DNA of 64,000 nucleotides from Manduca sexta (GCF_014839805.1 NC_051123.1:11514727-11578726), one strand, 5' to 3'. Shown: positions 23,901 through 36,150, numbered from the stretch's first letter. Notes: generated by a model from the sequence alone, not told the origin. Program-made: numbers and translations.

Positions 23901-25534
23901 TTCTTTCCCTATGATAATTAACTATTAGCCTAATAAGGCTGTGAAGTGAATACCTGAGTTCGATTTCCAGGCCAAGCAACATTTTATTTCGGTATTTTTA
24001 ACATGAGTTGCCTGGGATCGGAATCCTCCAAATAGGGTTGGCGTCAGGTATAAGGCCGGTCATAAAAACTAAGCTGAATCTATTCTACAATATGTGTTGA
24101 CGCCATATTGGAGTGAGATAATGGTAGGTGGAAATAAAGATTAGGTAATCCATGTAATAGAATAAGTAGTAAGTCAGAAAAACATATACACAAAAGGTTA
24201 GGTAACATATTTATGCTCCGTGAAAAACTAATATTCCGCCATACTATGTTAGAAGTTTTATTGGAGTTTCGTCTTATCAGATAAGTATGTTAGTACCTAT
24301 CAGTTTCTTATGAGGGCAATTGAAGCTAGGCGAAAAGACCGTCCACTAATCGCTTATAGCAAGAACAAGTAGTTACTGCAATATTGAACTTAATCAGGCA
24401 CGTAGGTACTTTCTACCTTACATTATTGCAGTCCATACTTAACCTCAAAATAACCGCGCTATAAAAATTCTGATTACTCCGAACTCCCATCGAATATCTA
24501 ATTGTTTTCAATTTGTATAAAAAATAGGATATATTCCCTATAGTTTTGTGAAGGTTTTGTACAGACGCAAGCGTAGCCTAACTCTCATACAAAAATGGGC
24601 ATTCTCCTTTGGTTTACAGAATACCATTCCAAGCACATTTCTCGAAGATAACATGACACGGCCGCGTTACGCGTTTACACTATTATACAGAATGTGGGCC
24701 CTGCATGCCTTTTTCTATTATCACAGAGAGGCAGAGGTGTAATCACATACATATAACTAGCTATAGCATTTCCCGAAGATAATTACATATTTCGAGCTAA
24801 TACTGAGTTAAAAAACTCAATGTCATTTATCCGACTTGGGAATCGAAGCCGAGATCTCGGCACGGTGGCAGTATTGTCATACAACTATGCCACCGAGAAA
24901 ATAAATATATGATAAATATTTTTCGAATCATTACATGGACAGAAACTCAGGAAATTCTAGGTGCAACGATTGCACAGAGGTATATCCTTCCACTGTCCTG
25001 ACTTTTCAAAGTTAAAATAAAGGAAAACATGGTGAGGAAATATAAGCTTTATGTCAACTTAGGAATAGTCAAAGTTCGATGGTTAGCGAATTCTGACAAC
25101 CAGCACTAGGCCAGCGTGGTGGCAAAGCCTACACCCTCTCAGTAGTAGAAGAGGTACTTGGTCAGCAGTATACTATAATACAAGGTTATTTTTATATACA
25201 TTTTTGGGATAAATATGTGTAGCGACAGCGTCGCACATAGTATCACGTTGATGCTTGGATGAGTGTTAACTCACGTACGACACGTACCACATTAGTATAT
25301 AAGCACTATTTGTACATAGAATAAATCAGACCAAATACCATCTCGTGCCTCATTACATCTTGCCACAAATTAATGGCAAATATGCAAACTTACTTATTTA
25401 TTTTTTCAACAAATAATAAGGAAAAGTAACTATGTTATATTTGGAACTTCATTTAAGCTACGTTCTTTCAAACAGAATAATAAATTACTTACTAGAATAA
25501 TAAGAAGCACAATATCTATGTAAATAATGATCAT
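17927..25534 (-). CDS. Single-pass membrane protein with tyrosine-motif tail, 172 aa, five exons
   Basis: Exons (minus): 25534-25493, 22551-22483, 20869-20796, 19421-19187, 18025-17927 (stop). All have GT/AG borders, and phases 0, 0, 2, 0 join in one frame. An in-frame TAG at 25582-25580 with no later ATG supports the start. Residues 2-27 (IYIDIVLLIILLCLTVFTC core) are hydrophobic, followed by RVHR, so the 145-aa tail is probably cytosolic. The tail is rich in Pro, Ser, acidic residues and Tyr. It carries NPF (69-71), an EH-domain ligand type; YMNE (87-90), a GRB2-SH2-like site if phosphorylated; and DSPDSGVSDEYEPL (95-108). I do not recognise the family, and no function is assigned. Exon 4 is the firmest; exons 1-3 are short and rest on splice signals and phase agreement. 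Introns hold SINE, hAT and LINE fragments. Confidence 0.6.
18350..18540. repeat. Diverged tandem duplication, about 100 bp
   Basis: Two adjacent segments share AAGTGGTG/TAGTGGTG, CAAAGCAGGATTTTTT and GAGATGTAATTAGTTAAA blocks. The pair sits in the last intron of the 172-aa gene. Confidence 0.5.
19969..20106 (+). mobile_element. hAT-type MITE, copy 2
   Basis: Starts CATTGGCGAAAGG and ends TTCTTCGCCACTA, with body blocks (ATGCATAAATGCGGTCTG, TAATTAGATTTTATAT, GAAGCCAG) shared with the other three copies. The flanks TGTAAGTT and AGTAAGTT agree at 7 of 8 positions. It is intronic. Confidence 0.6.
21200..21363 (+). mobile_element. Non-LTR retrotransposon 3' end
   Basis: The sequence AGACTTAACATCTCATGTCT, TTTGTAATTCTAGGTGTTAG, GGCGGTCGTATCACTTACC and CGTCTCGTCATTCAAAGCGA is a 3' untranslated end common in lepidopteran genomes, ending in an A-rich tail. 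Related tails are at 32505, 42337 (minus) and 46481. Confidence 0.6.
21848..21955 (-). repeat. Repeat family D copy
   Basis: Reads TGCACCTGATGGTAACTGG, AATGTCGACTGACGAGAGAT and ACAATTATGCTGGCCA, the inverse of the 11240 copy. It is intronic. Confidence 0.6.
22092..22450 (+). mobile_element. hAT-type MITE, copy 3, split by a SINE
   Basis: Starts CAGTGACAAAAGATG and ends CCCTTCGTCACTG, with flanks GGGTATGT (22084-22091) and GGGTATGG (22451-22458), 7 of 8 matching. The body is interrupted at 22233-22422 by a SINE fragment that duplicated ATCGGATTATAT on both sides. Confidence 0.7.
22233..22422 (+). mobile_element. SINE family A, 5'-truncated, nested in hAT MITE
   Basis: Carries the AACGGTGAAGGAAACATCGT, GCACTAGGCCAGCGTGGTG and AGCAATGGGACAGGATATAC blocks of family A. 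The 12-bp direct repeat ATCGGATTATAT at 22221-22232 and 22423-22434 is its target duplication and shows that it inserted after the MITE. Confidence 0.75.
22595..22745 (-). mobile_element. Putative MITE family G, partial copy
   Basis: Inverse of the right half of the element at 38246-38430 (CTCTATCCCGCATTTTAACA, GTGCGTAACAAGCAC, CATCATGTTTAGGACTATAG). Confidence 0.5.
24575..24710 (-). mobile_element. Putative MITE family G, other partial copy
   Basis: Inverse of the left half of the element at 38246-38430 (AGAATACCATTCCAAGCACA, CTCGAAGATAACATGACACG, GTTACGCGTTTACACTAT). The 64-codon open frame here is therefore not a gene. Confidence 0.5.
24795..24900 (-). mobile_element. SINE family B fragment
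   Basis: The minus strand shows CTCGGTGGCATAGTTGTATG followed by a box-B-like GGCTTCGATTCCCAAG, as in the tRNA-like head of family B. Confidence 0.55.
25015..25195 (+). mobile_element. SINE family A, degenerate copy
   Basis: Retains AAAGGAAAACATGGTGAGGA, GCACTAGGCCAGCGTGGTGG and CTCAGTAGTAGAAGAGGTAC in the family order. It lies in intron 1 of the 172-aa gene. Confidence 0.55.
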
Positions 25535-25674
25535 TTTCCAGAAATTCCACTTAACACTTAAAACTATTCCATATTTACACTATAATACACTTTTTAAATT
25601 AAATCGCAAATATTTCCGAATGCCATGGTGTTTCTATGGGAAATCTCAAGCATTACTCCTATTGGAGTATTTAA

Positions 25675-25760
25675 ACATTTTTCTTGATGCTGATTGGTTA
25701 AAATAATATAGTGTGCGTCGTGATTGGTGGATTGAATATCGTAGACCAATAGAGTGAAAC
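25675..25760 (-). promoter_or_regulatory. Cluster of CCAAT-type motifs upstream of the 172-aa gene
   Basis: Within 70 bp lie two ATTGG motifs (near 25692 and 25722) and one CCAAT (25749). They sit 150-215 bp upstream of the proposed ATG at 25534. No TATA box is evident. Promoter function is an inference from position. Confidence 0.3.
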
Positions 25761-25799
25761 CATGAACGAGGGTTGATGCGGTACAGTAGCTCTGTCATA

Positions 25800-28700
25800 G
25801 ATTAGAAAAATAAATTCAATGGTTAATATACCTACTATCATTTCTATAAGGGTTTGAGCTTATGTTATAAATTAAAAGGTATATTTTTTTTGTGACTGAA
25901 AGAGAAGACGAAAGTAGGTTGCTCGCCCAATGGTCATCACAACTGCTCATAAATAACAATACCCAAATTTTTGTTTACAAAGCACTGCATGGCAGTGCGT
26001 TCGATACTATGTGAAATATATTAAGTCTGATAATGCACAGTATTATTCTGGGTACACGTACATTTGATTTCCACCTTTTCCCCCATCTGTCTACCTCACC
26101 TAATCTTTGCATGTTTTCGGCGCCTGGCGCCAGAGCTGTCGCGCCGTCTGCCTCCGCCGAGATGAAGCGGCGACCTACTTACCGACCCCGTGTCCACTGC
26201 ATAACAACCGAAATGACATTACAATTGAAAATTCATTTTATATTTCACTTAGTAACAGAAAATAGCAGTTTATATTCCCTTTGATTGTAATGCCCGGTAA
26301 TAGGGTAGATACCTATTTTTAATTTTGTATTTTTTTATACTAAGTAATATGTTATATAATATAATACGAAACAAAATATTCTGCTGTGAAATTAGCATCA
26401 TAATTGGTTGACAAATAAAGTAGTTATTCTAATTGAAATATGGTTGTGAGTTAAAGTGGAGGCGTTGTTGGGATACCACGCTATCTCTTTCTTACGCACA
26501 TGATTTCATTGTAGCGAGTGACACTCGGTGACGTCATAATTTACTATTACAGTTATTTGACAGCTTTCCATTCCAACAAATACCAATACTATAGAAATTA
26601 TTTATTATCTCGTGGATTTAGAAATTTTTTATTGCGTTATATTTTAGATATTTGTATCTATTTAAAAAAAACTAGTAGTCAACTGCCTTATTACACTGGT
26701 AATATATTCCCTTTAAAATAAAACACGACGTTATTTCAATACTACTCAGGGCTAAAAATAGACAAAGCAGTCAAATTTACTTTGACGAATCAAATTTTGT
26801 ACAACTGAATGCCTAAAGTTAGAAATCGACTTCTTACTGAAAATATATATTCTTAATATATGAAAAAGTTAAAAATGCGGAAACCGCACAACGATTTGTA
26901 TAGAATTGAATACATAGAACTACACCATGTTCTATATAAATTTAATATCTGCTTAGATCTAGTTTTTATTAAGAAAGAAATTTTATTTAGAAAAAGGGCA
27001 CAGTGGATATTTCATTCAGGGAAGGGTCTTCCACGCGAACAGTTAACCTTAGTTGTATAATAAAACTTAAAGTTATGTCACAAAATGTATCAACACGTTG
27101 TTCCCATAAACGTCCCACATTGGACCCAAGACCATTCCAACATTGGAACAAATCATTAATCCGTCCTCCGTAATCAGTTTTATTGCTCCCACTGTGATCG
27201 ACAAAGTTTTAATTAACAGCTAGATTAATGTTCTATGGGTCGCGTTGCTATGGGACTGTGTGTATTTTGTATTGTTTGTAATGTTGTCAAGCCAGTATGT
27301 CTGTACTCTGTAGTAACTTACTCCTGTTGGAGTCAGTAAGGAATGTTCCTTAGCCTATTTTTTAAATTTTGTATGTATGTCATAATTCGTTTTTACCTGT
27401 TATAATTTCTATTTAACTATAGTTTCTTGCCCGTTCTTCTCTGGTGAGAACTGCTTTCCGAGTTGTTCGTAGAGTTAATATTGTTGGAATCGAAATAAAA
27501 TTTAAAGGTTCAAATGAATTATTTCATTTCATAATATTTCATATTCAATTTCTGAGATATTTTCTTGTTTGTGACAGTTTAAAATGTTAATTTTAATTAT
27601 AAATTTTATTGTTTTTGTGTAATCACGCTCCAGTTGCTTCAGTTGTAAGAACAGTCTGGAAATAAATGCTATCATGGCACAAGTTGGGATTCCAATTCCT
27701 CGACTGACTGAAAAGGGCTCCTCAACCCTCTCGTCTTACTATAAGTCTGCGGTCCGGTAAGCATTCTCAAGCTCTCAAAGCCAAGCCAGCACATCGAAAT
27801 TTCTTTGATTTGCTCCTTCCTAATCAAAAGCATCTGCACAAAGGCGCGGATCAATTTGTTCCCCAAAATTTCTACATTAATTCCACTCTTGGAAATTAGA
27901 ATTTCCAAATTATTAGCAAATTACAGAATCTGTTATGATTCTAACTTTAGATTGTTTCCGTAGAGTTAAATAGGGACCAGGGACCGGTGTTAAATAATAT
28001 TTTTTGTATTTACAAACGACGCCTCTAGAAGCAGAACGGCCTATGTACATTTTTATAAAATTATGTTGAAAGATAAGATAATGTACTATACTTTGAAGGC
28101 TTGTGAATATAAGAACGATCTGAATTACTGTGTTTTTCGTTTTTGCTGTATCTACTATTGGATTCGAATTTATTGGATTGAAAATGACTCGATCTTTTTA
28201 ATTTTATACGTGGATTGATGTTTTACATCTGCTTTTTTCACTTGTAAATGTTATTAAAATTAAGTTTAGAAATAACTTCGTACTTGATTAGTTGTATAAT
28301 ATTACGCTTTACTACGCTATTATCGAACCTGGCTAACTGAAGGTGCAGTGGCGTCAAATTAGGCGGGATATTTATAAAGAATGGTGACAATCTTCTCATT
28401 CTTGAATATAGTTAGGCTGTTTTGCACTCACGAATTCTAAAATAAATGGGTCACAATTTTTTATCCAGAAAAAAGGGTACGTTAGGGTTGGAACTGGGTT
28501 TATCTTAATGTATCATAATATTGTTCTTTTATGTTTATTTTTATTAAAAGTTCGCTGGGTTTGATGCTGCTTACATTGTAATATATAACATTTTCGAGTT
28601 AGTATAGCAATGTTAATTATGAAATTCAAAATGATATTCTTCTTTTACCGGGTTTTACTTTCGTGTGGGGTTGGCACAATAAAATTTTATACGCTTGTTA

Positions 28701-29704
28701 TTACACTGTTTGATTTAGGATCATCTTTCTTGATGCCAACAATTGGTACTTGACTACTTTTTTAAACACATTTCTCAAAAATGTGTCATCCAAAAATTTA
28801 CAAATAAAGAATTTTTCAAATCCACGCAATTATAAAAAAGATATAAAAGTTTTAAATTTGGCGGAAGGGGTTGTTGTCAACAATAATAATAGTAATAACA
28901 AACTATGTCGTCACCAAGTGTCAACGGTTATAACGCTTCGTGCGTTAAAAAGAGATAGCGCGATAACTCTACAACGCTCCCACTTTTGATCACAACAGAA
29001 TTTTAAATAATATGAAAATATTAATTATTTACTTATTTTGAAGCAAATTTTACAGAAGAAAATCATTTTCATATTATTTTATGGTAAATATTAATGTACA
29101 AAATAAAACATAAGACTACCGTATTATAAATTCAAGTAAATTGAATCATAAATTCTCAATAAAGATTCAATACATTAAAACTTAGGTTATATTTGCAATT
29201 AAAATAGAGAAATCAACGACCCCATTCGTAGACATCTCAAAAGAAATATCAGAACTTAATTTCTCCATTCAAACGATTACCAAACAAATAGAATTGCTGC
29301 CATAAAAAGGTCACGGGAAGATAATTTACGTCCAATTACGTACCTCAGCCTCTATAGAGGAAACGCAAACGTTTCCCGACGATTGAGGAAATTTCCTCAG
29401 AAGAAAAACTCATCAAATTGACGAAACGGGAACATAATTGGAGACCGCCTCGGAAAACTTGTACGGAGCTGAGATAAAATTTTATTTTTAAAGTTTCAAC
29501 GTCGGGTGTTTCAGCAATGCATTTCCAATTTACAAAGCGGGTCTATGAAGATTTATATTTTCACAGATATTGTCTACATTTTCGCTACTTTGTGTTTTGG
29601 ATGTTTTATTAACTAGACTTTGTTTGCTGCTTTGTCTGTATAAAAGTCTTTTGTAGCTACTTGAAACCTGTATCATCGAGTCGAGTCCTTTCAATCATAC
29701 TGCT
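25800..29704. other. Intergenic stretch, no gene supported
   Basis: Short open frames here (for example 27672-27908 minus) show no domain or splice context. A TGACGTCA palindrome is at 26529-26536. About 29330-29460 is a relatively GC-rich, repeat-free island. Confidence 0.4.
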
Positions 29705-30040
29705 CACAATCTTAATTCAAATACCCTCGAGACAATTCTTGTGCGCTCGTTCTGCACACCGAATGCACCCCCATTAAGGACATATGTCGCGGGCCTAGGC
29801 ACAAAGTTAACTGTGTATACCTCATGGTTGCAATTAATATTGAGGCCTATAAGGGCTCGCGCACATTTCCTGGCCCCTCCTACCATTGTAAGACAAATCC
29901 TTGCACTTCCCCTACATTTCCTTCCCAACTATCCTCTCCCAACGTTCCTCCAGGACCCTGCAGTCGCTTAGCGAAGGGACTTCAGTATCTCGTTCCTTGG
30001 TTTCCCCCGGTGTTGACTGCTGGATATCCCAAAAAAACCG
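29705..30040 (+). repeat. Dispersed repeat family F, copy 2
   Basis: Similar over about 250 bp to the minus strand of 11985-12290. Overlapping open frames on both strands follow from its base composition and are not conserved between the copies. Confidence 0.5.
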
Positions 30041-30818
30041 TATAATTGCCACTTTTAACTTACCATTTCCTATTTAAGTGTTTAGTATGAATTCAAATTC
30101 ACTTTTAAAGCCTTTTCCCCTGATTTGCCTTCATTCCTTCAAAGGATTTAAATGCAACGTTCTCACGTTACGAGTCGTTACGAGCTGGCGTGCAAACAGT
30201 GAGGCAAACAACGAACTTTGTCATCGACGCCAAAACCGGGATTAAAGTGGATTCTGAATTTGATTTTAGTTCCGGTAGGTGTTCATGGAAACCAAGTCTG
30301 AGGTGGATTGTTCAGTCTTTCGAGTTCTAGTATTGATCTAGTAGTTAGAATGTTTATGGATTAAGTATTTTTGTAGCTGTTTATAAATAACCAATTTAGA
30401 AAAATGTTGAAAAGTATCATTCTTAGTCCTTATACAAAAAATATGTTTTCCATATTAGGTAACGTGCAGTTTACAAACTTGAGGTAATTATCAACATTTT
30501 ACAATTTTTATCTTACTATTTAATTATGTAAACAGAATGTAAAAATGGTCTATGAGAAAAAAATTTTTGGGCACCTCTGGTTTATAAGATTCTTTCACTC
30601 TGGTATTAACGCTCGTGGATTTTAATAAATAAATAAATGTGTGAACTATTATTATATTGCAGTGTTATAGAAAAGTCTATGTGTGAGTGCGACTCACGCT
30701 TCGCCATTTTTTTTCGTTTTGGGTGGTCGTGGCTGGTACACGAGCACGGTTTTTACTTACAACCGAAAACCCCGCAATATCTTTGTTAGTAATTTTTACT
30801 TTATCTTAGGTTACAAAC

Positions 30819-31494
30819 CAGTGGCGAAGGGTCCATATAACCCGATTCCTGCCGGCTTCCCTTTCGTAATTGAAGTAAAATGTAATTATCATTGGAACGT
30901 TTTGCAATCCACATCTATACTATTATATAAAGCAGAAGAGTTTGTTTGTTTGTTTGTTTGAACGCGCTAATCTCAGGAACTACCGGTCCAAACTGAAAAA
31001 ATCTTTTTGTGTTGGATAGCCCTTTATTTGTGGAGTGCTATAGGCTATATATCATCACACTATGACCAATAGGAGCGGAGCAGTAATGAAACATGTTGCA
31101 AAAACGGGGACAATTTATTAGTTTTGAGAGCTTCCGTTGCGTGCGCTGCGTAAACGGTTAAAGTTATGCAACAATGAAGTATGACGAGATTGTTCCTCTT
31201 AAAAAGTCCTAAAAAATATATTATAAAACAAAGTCCCACGCTACATCTGTCTGCCTGAACGTGTTAAACTCAAAAACTACCCAACGTATTAAGATGAAAT
31301 TTGGTATGGAGACAGTTTGAGACCCCGGGAAGAACATAGGCTCCCGGGAAACTACTACTTTTATAACGGAAAACTTTAGCCTGAAAAACTTTATAACGCG
31401 GGCGGAGCCGCGGGCAAAAGCTAGTTTATACATATTATTAGTATCTATAAGTTGTGTCGCGTTCCCTTTGGGAACATCCCACTCTTCGCCACTG
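30819..31494 (-). mobile_element. hAT-type MITE, copy 4, with nested Helitron
   Basis: Termini CAGTGGCGAAGGG and CTCTTCGCCACTG are inverted repeats, flanked by a perfect 8-bp duplication TTACAAAC (30811-30818 and 31495-31502). An 8-bp duplication with CAGTG-type ends is diagnostic of hAT. Without the 511-bp Helitron inside, the element is about 165 bp and aligns with copies 1-3. Confidence 0.85.
30914..31424 (+). mobile_element. Non-autonomous Helitron, one-unit form, nested
   Basis: Starts TCTATACTATTATATAAAGC after A (30913) and ends CGGGCAAAAGCTAG before T (31425). It has a single 123-bp-type unit, while relatives at 3893 and 48298 have six. Comparison with other hAT MITE copies shows the uninterrupted target, confirming the boundaries. 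The 116-codon minus-strand frame across it has no support. Confidence 0.85.
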
Positions 31495-32504
31495 TTACAA
31501 ACGAGGACATATTTCCCCATTCCCGCCTGTGCTATGATTAGTGATGAGTGTAATGCATCGGACATATTCAAAGTAAATTATTTATATTTTAAATTGCTTT
31601 TAAAGGTTTTTAGATTTCCAGCATATTCATTATGGGCGGATTATTTCTTTTTGGTGCAAAATTTTGTGTGGGGTTTCCGTTGAAAGCTATTAAGAATATA
31701 TCAACGACCCGTTTCTGAGCTGGGGGGATACATACAATAAGTATCAATATAATCTTCCAATATCAACTCTAAATGTAATCTATCTTTGATCAATTTGTTT
31801 GGACTACGCTATACCATTAGGCTTTGTGTACGTCATCATAAACATAACCTAAATACCTACACATTCGCATTGAAGCTTAACTACAATTCAGAGTGCAGTA
31901 ATTATTTGTTCTGCCTACCCCGCAGCGGTCGTGGTCCGGCAACCCTCGCTTACTGAAAAGGCTCTGATGAAAGCGCGTCGTTAGCAAACCACACTCGCAT
32001 CGCGGCCTCAATGCACTTGAATGGTACCGGAGTGAGATTTGTAATGTATTTAGTTATTAGGAATAATTTAGCTATTTTCATACTTTTGAGAATGACAAAA
32101 TAATAGATTATTTCATAATTGTCATCATAATCATCGTCATCACCTAGAGGTAGTCCACTGCTAAACAAAGGCCTTAAAAAAATCCAGTCTGACTGATCTA
32201 ACTGCATCCACCGACTTCTTGCAATCTTTATCTTTGTAATTAAAATCGATTCCACAGAGATACTTTGTAATAAATATTATTTATGAAATGACCTACTTGC
32301 CAGTTTCTACAGAAGAATGCAATCGCATAAATAATATAAATACAAAGATAGCACAATAAATTTTAAACAGCTAGGTCAATAAATAACAATTTAGTAGGTC
32401 GTAATGCTTATTTGCAACATTGTAGCAATACGCGTCGGTAGCGAGGTTCAGAATCTTTTGCGGAAATAACTGAAAATAAAGCGAAACTATTTAACATAAA
32501 CGTA

Positions 32505-32915
32505 GTATACGGCTACCTAATACCTTATTGGGTAATACTGTAAATTGAATGAAGGTTGGGAAGTCGTTTAACTGGTGGTAGGTCTCTGGTATGCGAGGGG
32601 ACGTCTGGTACCATCGTAATGTCGTCAACAATATCCATGCACTGTTGTGTTCCGGTTTGAAGGATATTCTAGGCACTGTAATTACTGGACATTATTACTG
32701 ACTTTTGACTGGTCCATTTGTCTTTGGGGAGGCCTATGTTCAACAGTGGATTTCATATAGTTGATGATGAAATCATCTAATGGATCAAGGTAACGAGAGC
32801 AGTGGTGTGCAGTACTTTATAAATCTAAATTCTATATGGTGTTACTGTTTATGGGTCATATCGCTTCTTACCAGGCAAGCGAAATGCTCGTCTCATTATA
32901 GAACAGAAATAAAAA
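32505..32915 (+). mobile_element. Non-LTR retrotransposon 3' end, interrupted
   Basis: First part: CTAATACCTTATTGGGTAAT, GGTGGTAGGTCTCTGGTATG, TTCCGGTTTGAAGGATATTC. Last part (from about 32835): TGGTGTTACTGTTTATGGG, GCAAGCGAAATGCTCGTCTC and an A-rich tail. About 130 bp of other repeat sequence lies between. Same family as 21200 and 46481. Confidence 0.5.
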
Positions 32916-35640
32916 AACAACTGTGAAAAACACATGATTCGCCTAAGATGCTTATGTTAGGGATTTGCAATGACTTCGCACAGGTGATAGTCCTCTTCCG
33001 GAATAATAGCGCCATTGAGTATTTGCGCGATATCTATTCAACGATTCATGTGTTCAATTCTAAAAAACACACAATTTAGAATACAATATAATTATTGTAA
33101 TATTAGCCAGACAGACAAAAACTTAAAAAAGAAAAATTCCTCCCAACATTAGGCATGAGATTTATTTTCTGACAGCGGTTCACATTTATTTGAATCTCTT
33201 TTTTCCGCTGAGACGGCCGCAGTATATCGAGCCTCGTCAGCCGTTTACAAACATGCAAAATAAACACAAACAAGATCGCGTATTCCAAGCCTTGTATCTT
33301 CGGATTTGCGTTTTTTACGATCTTTATCAATTGACATTTTGGAATTAGAAACGAAATTGTATTATTAATATCTTGATCTTAAGGCTTCTATTATTTGTAA
33401 TATTTATAAGAGGTTCGATAAAATGGGTTGATAAGGGATAAAACTGGTCTTGTGATTATCACAGGTATCGACCTAAATGTTATTTAAGTCAGATTTTTCC
33501 TAAAATTTTACAGATAAGTTCCTATTTATGGAACATCACCTCTCTTGTTTCTCCATTCATAACGTTTTGCGATAGGCTACCATATTTATATAACTAAAAG
33601 ACGAGCCGAACAAGCCACTCGCCTGATAGAAAGCGACAGGACATAAACAGTAGCAACACCGACTGAACTTGAAGTATAAAACACTGCGTAGCACTGTACT
33701 GTGCTCAAGTTTCACAATGTCTCGTAAAAAAATAAGGGTCTTAAAGAGCAACACACAAATAACAAAATAATTTCAACGTCAACATTTATGACAGGTTAGT
33801 ATAACTATGGACGTTTAAAGACATTTTGTGTTAGAGTTGTGTAAAATTAAAAAGCAAAGCATATTGTTACTAAACGAACCAGCTTCCAGGCTTAGTTTTT
33901 TGCCATTGATTATCAATTACATCTTTAGTAATTAAAAATAATCAAAAGAAATCTTTTGTTAAAACTGTCACAAAATATGTATACATGTTTGGACATCATC
34001 GTTAAGGTTTCCATACTGCTGCTTATTCCAGAAATAGCTATTAAAATTGTATCTACTACCTCGACTTTCACACATAAGACATCTACTGGATCATCGCTTA
34101 AGTTACTTTGTCTTGTTCAAGATACATTGGAAATTATTAAGATCGGTTTTTCTTCCAGTTTAGATAAAAGTTAACGTATTACTATAAAGGGCGACGACGT
34201 TGAAGTCAGCAAAATACTCTGGAACAAGAGCTGTATCTTTTTATTATTTCTAACAATTGCTCTTGAATGTGTCTGTGTTGAACGGCGTTTGAACTTAGTA
34301 ACACTTCAACAGAAATCGTCATGTCTTATTATTTTCAACAACGTATTTTTGCTTCAATAGTACCATTGAGATTATAAACGCATGGTCTTTCGTTTCTTAC
34401 CTTAAGCGATATTTGATGTAGATTTTTTGGTTTGAAAATACACTTCACTTTTCCCGAGACTAGATCTCCCATATTTGACGACAGGCAAATCGCTGATAGC
34501 ATACGTGGAAAATTTTTAGCGCTTACTGTCGGCGTCTGATAAGAACAGTGGGAAGATAATGAATAAGCAAAGCAATGATTAGTTAAAATACCATCAGTAA
34601 AGGCCAGTGAAAGTTTTTCACTAATGACCGGATTAAAGTTTCATAGACCGCAACCCCGAGCACCGGAACGTTGTAATTCGAAATCAATACTCGTCAAAGG
34701 CACGGTCACCGCGCCCCGTTGTGAAATTGTCAACTTTTGCCACGAATTTCAAGTCAGATGAAATAATGCTTAACGCGGTCCAAGTTATAGACGAGGTAGT
34801 CTTCCTATTGATGTAGGTTTATGGAAAATTATTCCTTACCTTTGTCATTCCTTAATGTTGATTTACGTTTCTGGTGTTTATTTACAGCTCCGTTCGTCTA
34901 CAGGTTCATTGTTCCGGGATGTAGGGCTCTGGGATAGTATACCAAAGTAGATGAATCAACTAAAAACTTCTACACGTTAAGTTCCATCAAAATATGCTAT
35001 TTCTTTATCTAGAATAAAATAAAGCATGTATTAGCAAGCAAAATATATTTTATTGAAGAAGAAACTATTGTTGATATGGACATAAAGGTATGAAACCAGA
35101 ATCTGTTTCCATATACTAGGCAGCACATTTCTTGTGAAAGCGAATTTCGCGTAGGCACAACCTCTTTCTATTTTTTCGTCCTCAAGCAATTTGCATACGC
35201 TTTGTAGCCACTAACTATAGTGAGATTTATATGATGTGTCACGGGGACTGCAATGCGGTTTCAATAAAGTTCGGTATTACCATCCAATAAGAGTCAAAAT
35301 CGCTTGCTCTTTGAACTAACACCACATCAAGTAATGCCAACACAGCCCAGTGAGTCGCGAAACGGATATTTTTGTTTCAAGCGACTCTTTGTGGTTCCAG
35401 CGGGATTGCTGACGAACCGTCATTACTCCAAAACACTGTCATTCATCTTTGTATTATTTGTATACATATTGTGTACTTTTGAATTTCTACGCGATTGTGA
35501 AGCTGCGGATTAAGGCTTATTTTCGTTGCAAGTTTTTTGACGGAATGACCAAAGTAAGCAATGAGGACAGCCAGGACTATTGGTACATACTTTGTAACTT
35601 TTGGTTGGATTTATTTAAGAATCATAATAATAAATATGTA
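32916..35640. other. Intergenic stretch with GC-rich islands
   Basis: No gene is supported. About 34640-34790 (CGCAACCCCGAGCACCGGAA, CACGGTCACCGCGCCCCG) is GC-rich, unique in the window and without a long ORF, so it could be regulatory. Confidence 0.35.
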
Positions 35641-35647
35641 GGTAATC

Positions 35648-35885
35648 ACTGCCTCGATGGCATAATTGTATTCCAGCATCATTGCAGTGGTGAGGTCTCG
35701 GGTTCAATCCCCGCGTCGAACAGTCATGTTGGCTTTTTCTATTCAGTATAAGTTCGAAGTTGGAATTTGTGCCCGATATAGCGATAGGCTCGTCCCATAT
35801 CACATCTTGGAACGAAATACGCACGTTTCACCAGCGGATGCACCAGTTGCGCCACTGCCCACCCCTTCGGAAATTAAAGGCATGA
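35648..35885 (+). mobile_element. SINE family B, diverged copy
   Basis: The tRNA-like head has CGATGGCATAATTGTATTCC and box B GGGTTCAATCCCC. The body includes AATTTGTGCCCGATAT and ends CACCCCTTCGGAAATTAAAG, matching the tails at 5534 and 37809 in inverse. Confidence 0.65.
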
Positions 35886-36071
35886 GTGTATGTGTACATA
35901 TCACATGTATAGCGCTCTAAGCAAGATATGGTGTGTCTCTAAAATAAATAATTTTTGACCTCATTGTTAATCTACCCATGATCCTACTGATATTAATACA
36001 AGTGCTGACTGCATTATTGTTTCTCTGTATTATCACTCATATTATTTTCTTTTATATAGCAATGGTAAAGT

Positions 36072-36150
36072 TACCCTATTATTGATTGACAAGAGATGAA
36101 TACCTCTCGCCGGTAGATACAATTATGTCGGCCTACCAACAGCAATAAAT
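36072..36150 (-). repeat. Repeat family D fragment
   Basis: Contains TTGATTGACAAGAGATGAAT and ACAATTATGTCGGCCTACCA, diverged family D blocks in inverse orientation. Confidence 0.45.

Noticed and set aside
31221..31571. 116-codon minus-strand frame and the similar 49226-49471 frame
   Set aside because: They are the antisense of the shared Helitron 3' part, and the first runs on into the flanking hAT MITE, so similarity reflects the transposon and not a conserved gene.
32100..32180. CAT/ATC-rich microsatellite followed by CCACTGCTAAACAAAGGCC
   Set aside because: A common decayed retroelement piece without definable ends; not listed as a separate element.
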